From: Nioella sp965215655
Lineage (GTDB): Bacteria; Pseudomonadota; Alphaproteobacteria; Rhodobacterales; Rhodobacteraceae
Assembly: GCF_965215655.1 (NCBI RefSeq)
Contig: NZ_OZ244111.1
Location: 3,906,001 to 3,970,000, forward strand
Length of the DNA stretch: 64,000 nucleotides
Direction of reading: 5' to 3'
Below the pieces are notes generated by a model. The model did no database searches and was not told where the DNA came from. It saw only the letters and a list, made by a program, of their open reading frames with translations. Shown here piece after piece: positions 8,232 to 15,788 of this stretch. Numbering within the stretch: position 1 is the stretch's first letter; each line of letters starts with the position of its first letter. Both the position numbers and the translations under genes were made by a program.

Positions 8232-9263
8232 ATGACCCATCAGTCCACCCAGATGCGCCGGGAAATCCTGGAGATTCCGCAGGTCGTCGCCCGTCTGGTG
8301 GCCGAGAAATCGGCCGGTATCGCCGCCATCGCGGACGCCGCCCGTGCTGCCGACCCCCGTTTCGTGGTCACCGTGGCGCGCGGGTCGTCTGACCATGTCT
8401 GTACCTTCCTGAAATACGCGATCGAGCTGGAACTTGGCCTGCCCGTGGCCTCTATCGGGCCTTCGGTTGCCTCGATCTACGGGGCCGATCTGAAACTGGC
8501 CGGTGGTCTGTGCCTCTCTGTCTCTCAATCGGGAAAAAGCCCCGATATCGTGTCCATGGCCAAAGGGGCTGGCAAGGGCGGCGCCTTGACGGTGGCCATC
8601 ACCAACGACCCCGCGTCGCCACTGGCGCAGGCATCGGCCCATACAATCGACATCTTCGCTGGCCCTGAACGCAGCGTCGCGGCGACCAAGACCTTTGTGA
8701 CCTCTGCCGTGTCCGGCCTGCTGCTGCTGGCCCACTGGTCCGGCAATGACACTTTGCTTTCCGCCCTGAAAGACCTGCCCACCCATCTGGAACGTGCCGT
8801 CTGGCTGGATTGGCCGAACCTGCGCCGCGCCATCGGACAGAAGAAATCGCTCTTCACGCTCGGGCGTGGGCCGTCCTGGGCCATGTCAAATGAGGCCGCG
8901 CTCAAGTTCAAGGAAACCTGCCAGATCCACGCCGAAAGCTATTCGGCGGCAGAGGTATTGCATGGCCCGGTTTCCATCGTCGAGGAAGGGTTCCCCGTGC
9001 TGTGCTTCGCCGTGGGTGATGCGGCAGAGGCGTCAGTGGTTCAGGTCGCGGACAATCTGGCCGCGAAAGGAGCCAGCGTGTTTCTGACCTCCGATCAGCC
9101 GTCTGGCGCCACGCAACTGCCGCATGTGCGCACGGGCCACGCGCTGACGGATGCAATCGCGCTTATGGTGTCCTTCTATACGATGGTCGAGCGGGTCGCG
9201 GCAGATCGGGGCATCAACCCCGACACACCGCGCCATCTGCGCAAAGTAACGGAAACCGTATGA
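8232..9263 (+). CDS. SIS-domain aminosugar isomerase/deaminase (GlmS-isomerase-like, NagB-II/AgaS type)
   Basis: Cytoplasmic protein of 343 residues with two tandem SIS domains. SIS1 shows RGSSD at 50-54 and SQSGKS at 98-103; SIS2 shows GRGPS at 211-215 and an EAALKFKE helix. This is the isomerase half of GlmS without the glutaminase domain. Proteins like this act as glucosamine-6-phosphate deaminases (NagB-II) in many proteobacteria that lack classical nagB. Located between gntR and nagA, with nagA overlapping by 4 bases, it should convert GlcN-6-P to fructose-6-P and ammonia. ATG 8232 was chosen because upstream sequence is the gntR gene in another frame. Confidence 0.88.
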   Translation: MTHQSTQMRREILEIPQVVARLVAEKSAGIAAIADAARAADPRFVVTVARGSSDHVCTFLKYAIELELGLPVASIGPSVASIYGADLKLAGGLCLSVSQSGKSPDIVSMAKGAGKGGALTVAITNDPASPLAQASAHTIDIFAGPERSVAATKTFVTSAVSGLLLLAHWSGNDTLLSALKDLPTHLERAVWLDWPNLRRAIGQKKSLFTLGRGPSWAMSNEAALKFKETCQIHAESYSAAEVLHGPVSIVEEGFPVLCFAVGDAAEASVVQVADNLAAKGASVFLTSDQPSGATQLPHVRTGHALTDAIALMVSFYTMVERVAADRGINPDTPRHLRKVTETV

Positions 9264-10426
9264 CGGAGCATCGCACAGCCTATCTCTGTCCTCGCATTTT
9301 CGATGGCGCGGCCTTTCAATCAGACAGCGCGCTGATCGTGGAACGCGGCCGGATCTTGGCGATTGTCCCAACAGGCGATCTGGATGACACAATCCCCCGC
9401 CGTAGCCTTCCCGGTGGTCTGCTCGCACCGGGCTTTGTAGACCTGCAAGTCAATGGCGGCGGCGGGGTGATGCTGAACGATGACCAGTCCGTCGATGCCC
9501 TGCGCCGCATCGCCCGCGCCCATGCCACGCTTGGCGCAACCTCCATCCTGCCAACGCTGATCACCGATGCGCCCGAGAAGACGATTGCCGCCATCAACGC
9601 GGTCGAGGCCGCCATTGCCGCCGACATTCCCGGCATCGCCGGACTGCACCTGGAGGGGCCGCACCTGTCGGTTGCCCGCAAGGGTGCGCATGAGGCGCGG
9701 TTCATCCGCCCCATGACCGATCGGGATGTCGAAATCCTGATCGACGGTGCGCACCGATTGCCGGTTCTAAAAATGACCGTTGCAGTCGAGAATGTGACCC
9801 CGGCCCAGATCCGGCAATTGACCAACGCGGGGCTGATCATCTCGCTTGGCCACACGCAAGCAAGCGCCGCGCAGGTGCAGGAGGCCGTGGACGCCGGGGC
9901 CACCTGCGTGACCCACCTGTTCAACGCCATGAGCCAGCTTGGCAATCGCGAACCGGGTCTGGTGGGCAGCGCGATCTGCCAGCCGGAACTCTCAGCGGGT
10001 CTGATCGCCGATGGTATTCACGCGCACCCCGACAGTATTGGAATTGCCTTACGGGCCAAGGCAGGTCCGGGAAGAATCTTCCTTGTCAGCGACGCGATGG
10101 CCGTTGCCGGATCCGACCTGACAGAATTTCATCTTGGCGGGCGCAAGGTTCTGCGCAGAGAGGGCCGGCTGACGCTGGAGGACGGCACTTTGGCCGGAGC
10201 GGATCTGGACCAGCTGACAGCCATTCGGAACCTGATCGGATGGGGCTTTGCCGATCCGGCAGGTGCACTTGCCATGGCAACCTCCATTCCGGCCTCTGTT
10301 ATTGGCGACAGCACAGGTTTGGGACGCCTCGAACCCGGCGTTTCGGCGGATTTCCTGCACATTGAACTCGATGGCACAGGGCCGGCAACGGTCTGGCAAA
10401 GGGGCGTAGCTGTAACGGCTGGCTAG
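9260..10426 (+). CDS. nagA: N-acetylglucosamine-6-phosphate deacetylase
   Basis: Amidohydrolase removing acetate from GlcNAc-6-P. The 388-residue protein has the expected metal and catalytic residues: Glu132 in HLEGPH, His198 in SLGHT, His219 in THLFNAM and catalytic Asp278 in LVSDAM. DGIHAHP at 251-257 is the substrate-binding stretch. Length is typical. The start overlaps the SIS-domain gene by 4 bases, so the two enzymes are translationally coupled and catalyse successive steps. It receives GlcNAc-6-P both from the kinase and from MurQ. Last gene of the rightward arm. Confidence 0.96.
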   Translation: MTEHRTAYLCPRIFDGAAFQSDSALIVERGRILAIVPTGDLDDTIPRRSLPGGLLAPGFVDLQVNGGGGVMLNDDQSVDALRRIARAHATLGATSILPTLITDAPEKTIAAINAVEAAIAADIPGIAGLHLEGPHLSVARKGAHEARFIRPMTDRDVEILIDGAHRLPVLKMTVAVENVTPAQIRQLTNAGLIISLGHTQASAAQVQEAVDAGATCVTHLFNAMSQLGNREPGLVGSAICQPELSAGLIADGIHAHPDSIGIALRAKAGPGRIFLVSDAMAVAGSDLTEFHLGGRKVLRREGRLTLEDGTLAGADLDQLTAIRNLIGWGFADPAGALAMATSIPASVIGDSTGLGRLEPGVSADFLHIELDGTGPATVWQRGVAVTAG

Positions 10427-10562
10427 GCCGGATACCGCCATTACACCGTGTGCGATTGGCAAGCCCGCCCCAAGTTGCCTATCTTTCCGAAAGGTGACAT
10501 GAACCCAGCCAGAGAAACATGGGGTAGCTGCGGCCCGGCCTGCGATTGATCAGGGGAAGACG

Positions 10563-11174
10563 ATGACGATCCATCTTTACAAGAACGACCTTCCCGACGG
10601 GCTGGACCTTGGGCCGGTTGTGGCTATCGACTGCGAAACGATGGGTCTGAACCCGCAGCGCGACCGGCTTTGTCTGGTGCAGATGTCAGGCGGGGATGGT
10701 CACGCGCATCTGGTGCAGGTCGAAAAGGGCCGAACCAAAGCCCCGAACCTCGCCCGGATGCTAGAAGACCCCGAAGTTCTGAAACTCTTCCATTTCGGGC
10801 GCTTCGACATTGCCGCAATGTATCACGCCTTCGGCGCGCTGGCCGCACCGGTTTTCTGCACCAAGATCGCGTCGAAGCTGGTGCGCACCTATACCGACCG
10901 CCATGGGTTGCGGAACCTGTGTCAGGAGCTGTTGAACGTCGACATTTCCAAGATGCAGCAAAGCTCTGACTGGGGCGCGCCGAAGCTGACCGATGCGCAA
11001 ATGACCTATGCCGCGTCGGACGTGCTGTACCTGCACCGGCTGAAGGAAATTTTCGAGACAAGGCTGGACCGCGAAGGCCGGACCGAGATCGCCCAGGCCT
11101 GTTTCGATTTCCTGCCCACCCGTGCCAAGCTGGATCTTGCGGGCTGGCCCGAGATCGACATCTTCTCTCACTGA
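10563..11174 (+). CDS. Short ribonuclease D-like 3'-5' exonuclease
   Basis: DEDDy-type exonuclease of 203 residues. Exo I is AIDCETMG with Asp23 and Glu25, and the Exo III Tyr/Asp pair is in YAASDVLYLHRL near 156-167. The HRDC domains of full RNase D (about 375 residues) are missing, so this is the exonuclease-only form common in Rhodobacterales, probably acting on structured RNA 3' ends. A GGGGA ribosome site precedes ATG 10563. It lies 10 bases upstream of lptC. A 136-base gap separates it from nagA, in which I see no clear signal. Confidence 0.88.
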   Translation: MTIHLYKNDLPDGLDLGPVVAIDCETMGLNPQRDRLCLVQMSGGDGHAHLVQVEKGRTKAPNLARMLEDPEVLKLFHFGRFDIAAMYHAFGALAAPVFCTKIASKLVRTYTDRHGLRNLCQELLNVDISKMQQSSDWGAPKLTDAQMTYAASDVLYLHRLKEIFETRLDREGRTEIAQACFDFLPTRAKLDLAGWPEIDIFSH

Positions 11175-11184
11175 GGGGACGGAC

Positions 11185-11781
11185 ATGGCCGCGCCCAACA
11201 CCTATTCGCGTGTTGTCGCCTGGGTAAAGGTGATCCTGCCGCTTCTGGCACTGGCGCTGCTGTCGACCCTGTTCCTGTTCTCCCGCGCCCCGGATCCGAA
11301 CCGCGCCATCCCCTTCGCGGAAGTGGATGTGGAGGAACTGGCCCGCGAACAAAGCCTTGGTCAGCCGCGCTTTGCCGGCACCATGTCGGATGGGCGCGAA
11401 GTGATCTTCACCGCCGCGCGCGTGGTGCCAAGGCTGACCAACCCCAACATGCTGGATGCCGAAACCATCGAGGCCCGCATTGACCTGAACGCTGAGTCCA
11501 TCCTGCTGATCGTGGCAGGCAGCGGGCAGTTTGACCTGCGCAACGAGGCCGCCGATCTGGGGGACGAGGTACAGTTGACGACCACCACCGGACTACGCCT
11601 GAATACAGAGGTTCTGCATTTCGACATGGGCACATCCAGCGCCGTTGCGCCGGGAAATGTGCTGGTCACCGGCCCCGGTTTGTCCCTGACAGCCGGATCA
11701 ATGCGAATCAGCGCGGTTGATGGAAACGACGTAGTCCTTTTTAATGACGGTGTTCGGGTGCTATACGAGCCCGGAAGTTAA
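11185..11781 (+). CDS. lptC: LPS export ABC transporter periplasmic protein
   Basis: Bitopic inner-membrane protein passing lipopolysaccharide from LptB2FG to LptA. The 198 residues comprise a short cytoplasmic tip, one membrane helix (about 14-34) and a periplasmic beta-jellyroll. ATG 11185 follows a GAGGGGA site; the longer frame overlaps the RNase D gene and adds residues before the membrane anchor that do not fit the family. Sequence conservation in LptC is low, so identity rests on topology plus position directly before lptA and lptB. Confidence 0.85.
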   Translation: MAAPNTYSRVVAWVKVILPLLALALLSTLFLFSRAPDPNRAIPFAEVDVEELAREQSLGQPRFAGTMSDGREVIFTAARVVPRLTNPNMLDAETIEARIDLNAESILLIVAGSGQFDLRNEAADLGDEVQLTTTTGLRLNTEVLHFDMGTSSAVAPGNVLVTGPGLSLTAGSMRISAVDGNDVVLFNDGVRVLYEPGS

Positions 11782-11791
11782 CGGAGCTTTC

Positions 11792-12277
11792 ATGCGCGCC
11801 TTTCTCATTGCCCTTTGCGTGGCTTGCCTTTCCGCTTTGCCGATCTCGGCACAAACATCCATCGGATTCGGGGGGGTGTCGCATGACGCCAACCAGCCGA
11901 TCGAGGTGACGTCCGACAGCCTCAGCGTGGATCAAACGACGGGAAATGCGGTGTTTTCCGGCAATGTCATCGTGATCCAGGGGGATCTGAGGATGGCGGC
12001 GGGCGAGGTGTCTGTCATCTACGGCACAGGCGACACGCAGCAGATCCAGCAGGTTCTGGCCACTGGCGGCGTGCTGCTCACGCGCGGACAGGACGCTGCG
12101 GAAGGCGCACAGGCGGAGTACTCGGTCGACACCGGTCACGTGTTCCTGTCGGGCGATGTCCTGGTGACGCAAGGGCGTACCACGATTGCCGGTGACCGGC
12201 TGAATATCGACCTCAACACCGGTAACGGCACCGTCGAGGGCCGGGTGCGCACCATCCTGCAACCTGCGGGGCAGTAA
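11792..12277 (+). CDS. lptA: LPS transport periplasmic protein
   Basis: Periplasmic bridge protein of the Lpt machine, 161 residues. A signal peptide covers about 1-20 (MRAFLIALCVACLSALPISA then Gln). The mature part begins with an OstA/LptA-type fold, with repeated short beta strands such as QPIEVTSDSLSVD and FSGNVIVIQGD. ATG 11792 follows an ACGGAG site 6 bases upstream. It starts 10 bases after lptC and ends 3 bases before lptB, consistent with one transcript. Confidence 0.9.
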   Translation: MRAFLIALCVACLSALPISAQTSIGFGGVSHDANQPIEVTSDSLSVDQTTGNAVFSGNVIVIQGDLRMAAGEVSVIYGTGDTQQIQQVLATGGVLLTRGQDAAEGAQAEYSVDTGHVFLSGDVLVTQGRTTIAGDRLNIDLNTGNGTVEGRVRTILQPAGQ

Positions 12278-12280
12278 CGG

Positions 12281-13042
12281 ATGGCAGACCGGCCCGATCT
12301 TGTGATGGAACAGGGCCAACAGGGCCTGCGCGTCACCAATCTGCGTAAAAGCTACAAGCGCCGCCCGGTAATCCGCGACGTGACCATGACATTGGACCGG
12401 GGCGAAGTTGTGGCCCTTCTCGGGCCGAACGGATCGGGCAAGACCACCTGTTTCTATTCGATTGCCGGTCTGGTCGCACCAGAAGGCGGCAAGGTCATTC
12501 TGGACGGACAGGACATCACCTATCTACCGATGTATCGCCGCGCCAAGGCTGGCATCGGCTATCTGCCACAGGAAATGTCGATCTTTCGCGGTCTGACGGT
12601 CGAGGAAAACATCACGGCGATTCTCGAAGTGGTGGAAAAAGACCGCCACAAGCGACATGAACGGCTGGAAGAACTGCTGTCGGAATTTTCCATCACCCAT
12701 CTGCGCGCGGCCCCTGCGCTGTCCCTGTCCGGGGGTGAGCGCCGCCGCGCCGAGATCGCCCGTTGCCTTGCCTCGAACCCCCGTTACTTGTTGCTCGATG
12801 AGCCCTTTGCAGGCGTCGATCCGATTGCGGTATCCGAAATACGCGCGCTGGTGTCCGACCTTAAAAAACGGGGGATCGGTGTCTTGATCACCGATCACAA
12901 CGTGCGCGAAACGCTCGAAATCGTGGACCGCGCCTATATCCTTCATGACGGCACCATGTTGATGAGCGGCACCGCCGAGGAAGTGGTGCGAGACGAGAAC
13001 GTCCGCCGGGTCTATCTGGGCCACAGTTTCCGCATCAGTTGA
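12281..13042 (+). CDS. lptB: LPS export ABC transporter ATPase
   Basis: Cytoplasmic ATPase of the LptB2FG extractor, 253 residues. Walker A GPNGSGKTT is at 48-56, the signature reads LSGGERRRAEI, and Walker B plus D-loop are YLLLDEPFAGVDP. The protein starts with a 20-residue polar extension before the ABC core. In many alphaproteobacteria rpoN follows lptB; here the next gene is hpf after a 233-base gap. lptF and lptG are not in the window. Confidence 0.96.
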   Translation: MADRPDLVMEQGQQGLRVTNLRKSYKRRPVIRDVTMTLDRGEVVALLGPNGSGKTTCFYSIAGLVAPEGGKVILDGQDITYLPMYRRAKAGIGYLPQEMSIFRGLTVEENITAILEVVEKDRHKRHERLEELLSEFSITHLRAAPALSLSGGERRRAEIARCLASNPRYLLLDEPFAGVDPIAVSEIRALVSDLKKRGIGVLITDHNVRETLEIVDRAYILHDGTMLMSGTAEEVVRDENVRRVYLGHSFRIS

Positions 13043-13220
13043 TCTTTGCCAACGGTCGGATCACGTCGAGTTGTCGTTGACAGATCGCCCCGATTCAGCG
13101 CCAAATGGTGGGGATGTACGAAAGCGTTCCCGATCTTGCACTGCACATCGCCGGACCCACCGGGCCGACAAATGCAAGCAAACTTCGGGCAGGCATTTTC
13201 GTTACATCGCCGCACTGACC

Positions 13221-13257
13221 AACGGCCGGCCGGGGACCCATCCCCGCGTCGGCCGTT
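13221..13257 (+). repeat. Strong hairpin just upstream of hpf
   Basis: Inverted repeat with two stacked stems: AACGGCCG pairs with CGGCCGTT (outer, 8 bp) and GGGGA pairs with TCCCC (inner, 5 bp), with an asymmetric internal loop. It ends 8 bases before the AAGGAGG ribosome site of hpf. The trailing bases are not a U-run, so it is a weak terminator for lptB or a leader structure controlling hpf. The rest of the 233-base gap (13043-13275) holds a TTGACA hexamer at 13076 without a convincing -10. Confidence 0.5.
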
Positions 13258-13275
13258 TGCATTTAAGGAGGTCCT

Positions 13276-13842
13276 ATGCGCTACCAGATCAGCGGAAAAC
13301 AAATCGATATCGGCGACGCCTTGCAAACCCATGTGAAGGACAGCCTTGGCGCCGTCGTGGAAAAATACGCTGAACGCCCGACCGACGCGAATATCGTGTT
13401 CTCGCGCAGTGGCCACGAGCATGTCTGCGAAGCCACCATCCACCTGTCGACCGGGTTGACCGCGTCGGCAAAAGCCGCCGACCATGAAATCTACGCATCC
13501 TTCGACCAATGCGCAGAGAAGATGGAAAAGCAACTGCGTCGCTACAAGCGCCGCCTGAAAGACCATCACATCAAGCGCTCAGAACCCGTTGAAACCTTCG
13601 CAGGTTCCTCGTATATCCTCGCGGGCTCGGACCATGGGGATGAGGACGAACCGGAATCGCTGCAGCCGATGATCATTGCCGAGATGGAGACGAAAATTCC
13701 GTCCCTTTCGGTTGGTGAAGCGGTGATGCAGATGGAAATTTCCGGCTCGCCTGTTCTGATTTTCCGAAACGAGGGACACGACGGGTTGAATGTGGTCTAC
13801 CGCCGCGAAGATGGGAATGTCGGCTGGATTGACCCCCGTTAA
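13276..13842 (+). CDS. hpf: Long-form ribosome hibernation promoting factor
   Basis: Binds 30S subunits and dimerises ribosomes in stationary phase. The 188 residues consist of an N-terminal S30AE/RaiA domain (about 1-105), a linker, and a C-terminal dimerisation domain (about 128-188, containing PMIIAEMETK and the NVVYRREDGNVGWIDPR end). The long form alone can make 100S ribosomes. An AAGGAGG site lies 5 bases before ATG 13276. It precedes ptsN, the usual alphaproteobacterial order minus rpoN. Confidence 0.94.
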   Translation: MRYQISGKQIDIGDALQTHVKDSLGAVVEKYAERPTDANIVFSRSGHEHVCEATIHLSTGLTASAKAADHEIYASFDQCAEKMEKQLRRYKRRLKDHHIKRSEPVETFAGSSYILAGSDHGDEDEPESLQPMIIAEMETKIPSLSVGEAVMQMEISGSPVLIFRNEGHDGLNVVYRREDGNVGWIDPR

Positions 13843-13853
13843 CAGAAGCAACA

Positions 13854-13877
13854 GGGGCCGGGCGCAAGCGCGGCCCC
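13854..13877 (+). repeat. GC-rich hairpin between hpf and ptsN
   Basis: GGGGCC at 13854-13859 pairs with GGCCCC at 13872-13877; inner GCGC bases can extend the stem. No U-run follows. It lies in the 51-base gap between hpf and ptsN and may tune read-through or protect the hpf message. Confidence 0.4.
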
Positions 13878-13893
13878 AGACCGGGACGGTTTC

Positions 13894-14358
13894 ATGGATC
13901 TTGCGTCACTATTGAGCCCGACAGCGGTTCGTATCATCGCTGATGTCACCAGTAAGAAGCGGCTGATTCAGGCCGTGGCCGATGTAGCCGCGCCACTGAC
14001 GGGGCTGTCGATGACGGACATCACGTCGGCCCTGCTGGAACGCGAAAGCCTTGGGCCGACCGGCTTCGGCAAGGGTGTTGCCCTGCCGCATGCCCGCCTG
14101 TCCGGCCTGACCGGGGTACAGGGCGCGTTCATCAAGCTGGATCGACCTGTGGATTTCGACGCCGTGGACCGCCAGCCTGTCGACCTGGTTTTTGCGCTGT
14201 TCGCACCAGAGGAAGCGGGAACCGAGCATCTCAAGGCACTGGCGCTTGTCTCTCGCACCCTGCGCGACCCGGTCCTGTGTGAAAAACTGCGGGCCAATTC
14301 AGACGCGGCGACGCTGCATACCTTGCTGACCGAGGCACGCGCGACGCAGGCGGCCTAA
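13894..14358 (+). CDS. ptsN: Nitrogen PTS EIIA component (PtsN)
   Basis: Regulatory phosphoacceptor of the PTS-Ntr system, 154 residues, EIIA fructose/mannitol fold. The phosphorylated His is His66 in GVALPHARL. It carries no transport partner here; family members link nitrogen and potassium status, envelope traits and RpoN functions. ATG 13894 has only a weak ribosome site (GGGACGG). The stop overlaps the convergent sulfotransferase stop by 4 bases. Confidence 0.94.
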   Translation: MDLASLLSPTAVRIIADVTSKKRLIQAVADVAAPLTGLSMTDITSALLERESLGPTGFGKGVALPHARLSGLTGVQGAFIKLDRPVDFDAVDRQPVDLVFALFAPEEAGTEHLKALALVSRTLRDPVLCEKLRANSDAATLHTLLTEARATQAA

Positions 14359-15785
14359 GGCTCCCAGGTCTGGAAGCCGAAATTCAGGAAATCCTTGCGA
14401 TAGATGTCGAAGATCAGCGACTCGATCTCACTGTCGTTGATCTCTGCCAGCGGGAAAGGCTCCTCTGGCAAGGCCATGTCGAACTCTGCGCCATCGCGCC
14501 CCTGCGCTTTGGCCAGCTTCGGCAGTTCTTCGATCAGCTCCTCTTCCCGCAAGATGCGGTCGGGTAGCGCGAAATTGGCCATGCCCTGAATCAGTGCCGT
14601 CTGTGACGCGAAGATCTGTTCCACCTTCAGGCTGGTCTGTCCGGCAAGGTTCCCTTTCAGGAAATTCAGAAAGGCGATGAACGCCTCCTTGTGCTGGTCG
14701 GCATAGTAGCCGGGGATCAGCCCGTCCTTGGGAATGGGAAGGTTATAGCGATTCTTCAGTACCCGCCGGATATTGGCATAGGCAGGCCTGTCTGTGGGCA
14801 GAATGCAGCTGTTGAATACGTGATAGGCGCGTTCCAGCGGGTGACGCAGGACAGTAAAGCTGCGGTGGCCCGGATGTTTGCGCATCCATTGGCGGATGTC
14901 CCTCTGCTTTAGCCCGGTCAGCAGCTTGTCCGCGCTGATACCCTCCAGCCCCGCCATCCAATCCCTGACAGGGTCCACCGCCGCGCCGCGGATTGGCATG
15001 AACATCAACCCGGTGTCCGGCATCAAAACGAAGCCCGGCACGCCGGGATGACGCGGAGGCTCGAAATTGGGGGTTTTGCTCAGATCAAACCGGTCCAGCT
15101 TGGCCAACGACCGGACCATGTGGTCGTAGTTTTCCACCTTCTGGCTCAGATCGCTCGGGTTCTGCTTTTTCAGCTTCGAGTTCGTCGCCTCCAACGCATG
15201 GCTCGACCCCAGGAACCGCGCCAAGCCGTTCACGACCTCCACATCGTTGATGTCTTCATATCGAATATAGAACGCCGCCTGCCCGGAGGTTTGCAGCCCG
15301 CGTTGCAGCCGGATCTGGAACGATTGCAGGTCTTCCAGCATCGTCTCGAACTCCCACAAGCGGAACTCCACTTTGGCGCTTTTCTGGTGCTTCATATCCG
15401 TCAGGCGCCACTGACCGGTTTCAGTCGCGATCCGGCGGCTGACATAGCTTTCCAGCGGATTACGGGTCAGGATCACCTTGGCAATGCGCGGATCGGGCAG
15501 GATACGGTCCAACACGCGCGGATCATGGTCGTGGAAGAACCGAAAGCCCGGTAGGGAGTCGCCCGCATTCCCAAGGATGGCATCCAACAGGGCGAGCGGC
15601 TTTTCCTCGCGCCGGTCCATGTCGACACCATGCATCTCGAACGTATTGTGATGGCCCATGAAGGTCGGGTTATAGACCTCGCCCAGACAATTCAGATCGG
15701 GCAGATCGTTCAGCGTCGCCTCCAGATAGTTCGAGCCCGTCCGCATTTCGGCAAAGATCACGAAGGCATCGAAACGGTCGGACAT
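14355..15785 (-). CDS. Two-module sulfotransferase
   Basis: Predicted PAPS-dependent sulfotransferase of 476 residues, about twice a single domain. The first module (about 1-245) has a Stf0/NodH-like 5'-phosphosulfate loop EMRTGSNYLE at 13-22 and a 3'-phosphate motif LTRNPLESYVSRR at 106-118. The second (about 250-476) has another 3'-phosphate-like motif, VLRHPLERAYHVF at 312-324. The expected 5' loop before it reads PIRGAAVDPVRDW, without the usual Lys/Thr-Gly-Thr, so it may be inactive. It is the last gene of the galU-glycosyltransferase operon, 3 bases after the GT14-like gene. A role in sulfating the glycan is inferred. Confidence 0.82.
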   Translation of the reverse strand: MSDRFDAFVIFAEMRTGSNYLEATLNDLPDLNCLGEVYNPTFMGHHNTFEMHGVDMDRREEKPLALLDAILGNAGDSLPGFRFFHDHDPRVLDRILPDPRIAKVILTRNPLESYVSRRIATETGQWRLTDMKHQKSAKVEFRLWEFETMLEDLQSFQIRLQRGLQTSGQAAFYIRYEDINDVEVVNGLARFLGSSHALEATNSKLKKQNPSDLSQKVENYDHMVRSLAKLDRFDLSKTPNFEPPRHPGVPGFVLMPDTGLMFMPIRGAAVDPVRDWMAGLEGISADKLLTGLKQRDIRQWMRKHPGHRSFTVLRHPLERAYHVFNSCILPTDRPAYANIRRVLKNRYNLPIPKDGLIPGYYADQHKEAFIAFLNFLKGNLAGQTSLKVEQIFASQTALIQGMANFALPDRILREEELIEELPKLAKAQGRDGAEFDMALPEEPFPLAEINDSEIESLIFDIYRKDFLNFGFQTWEP

Positions 15786-15788
15786 GGG

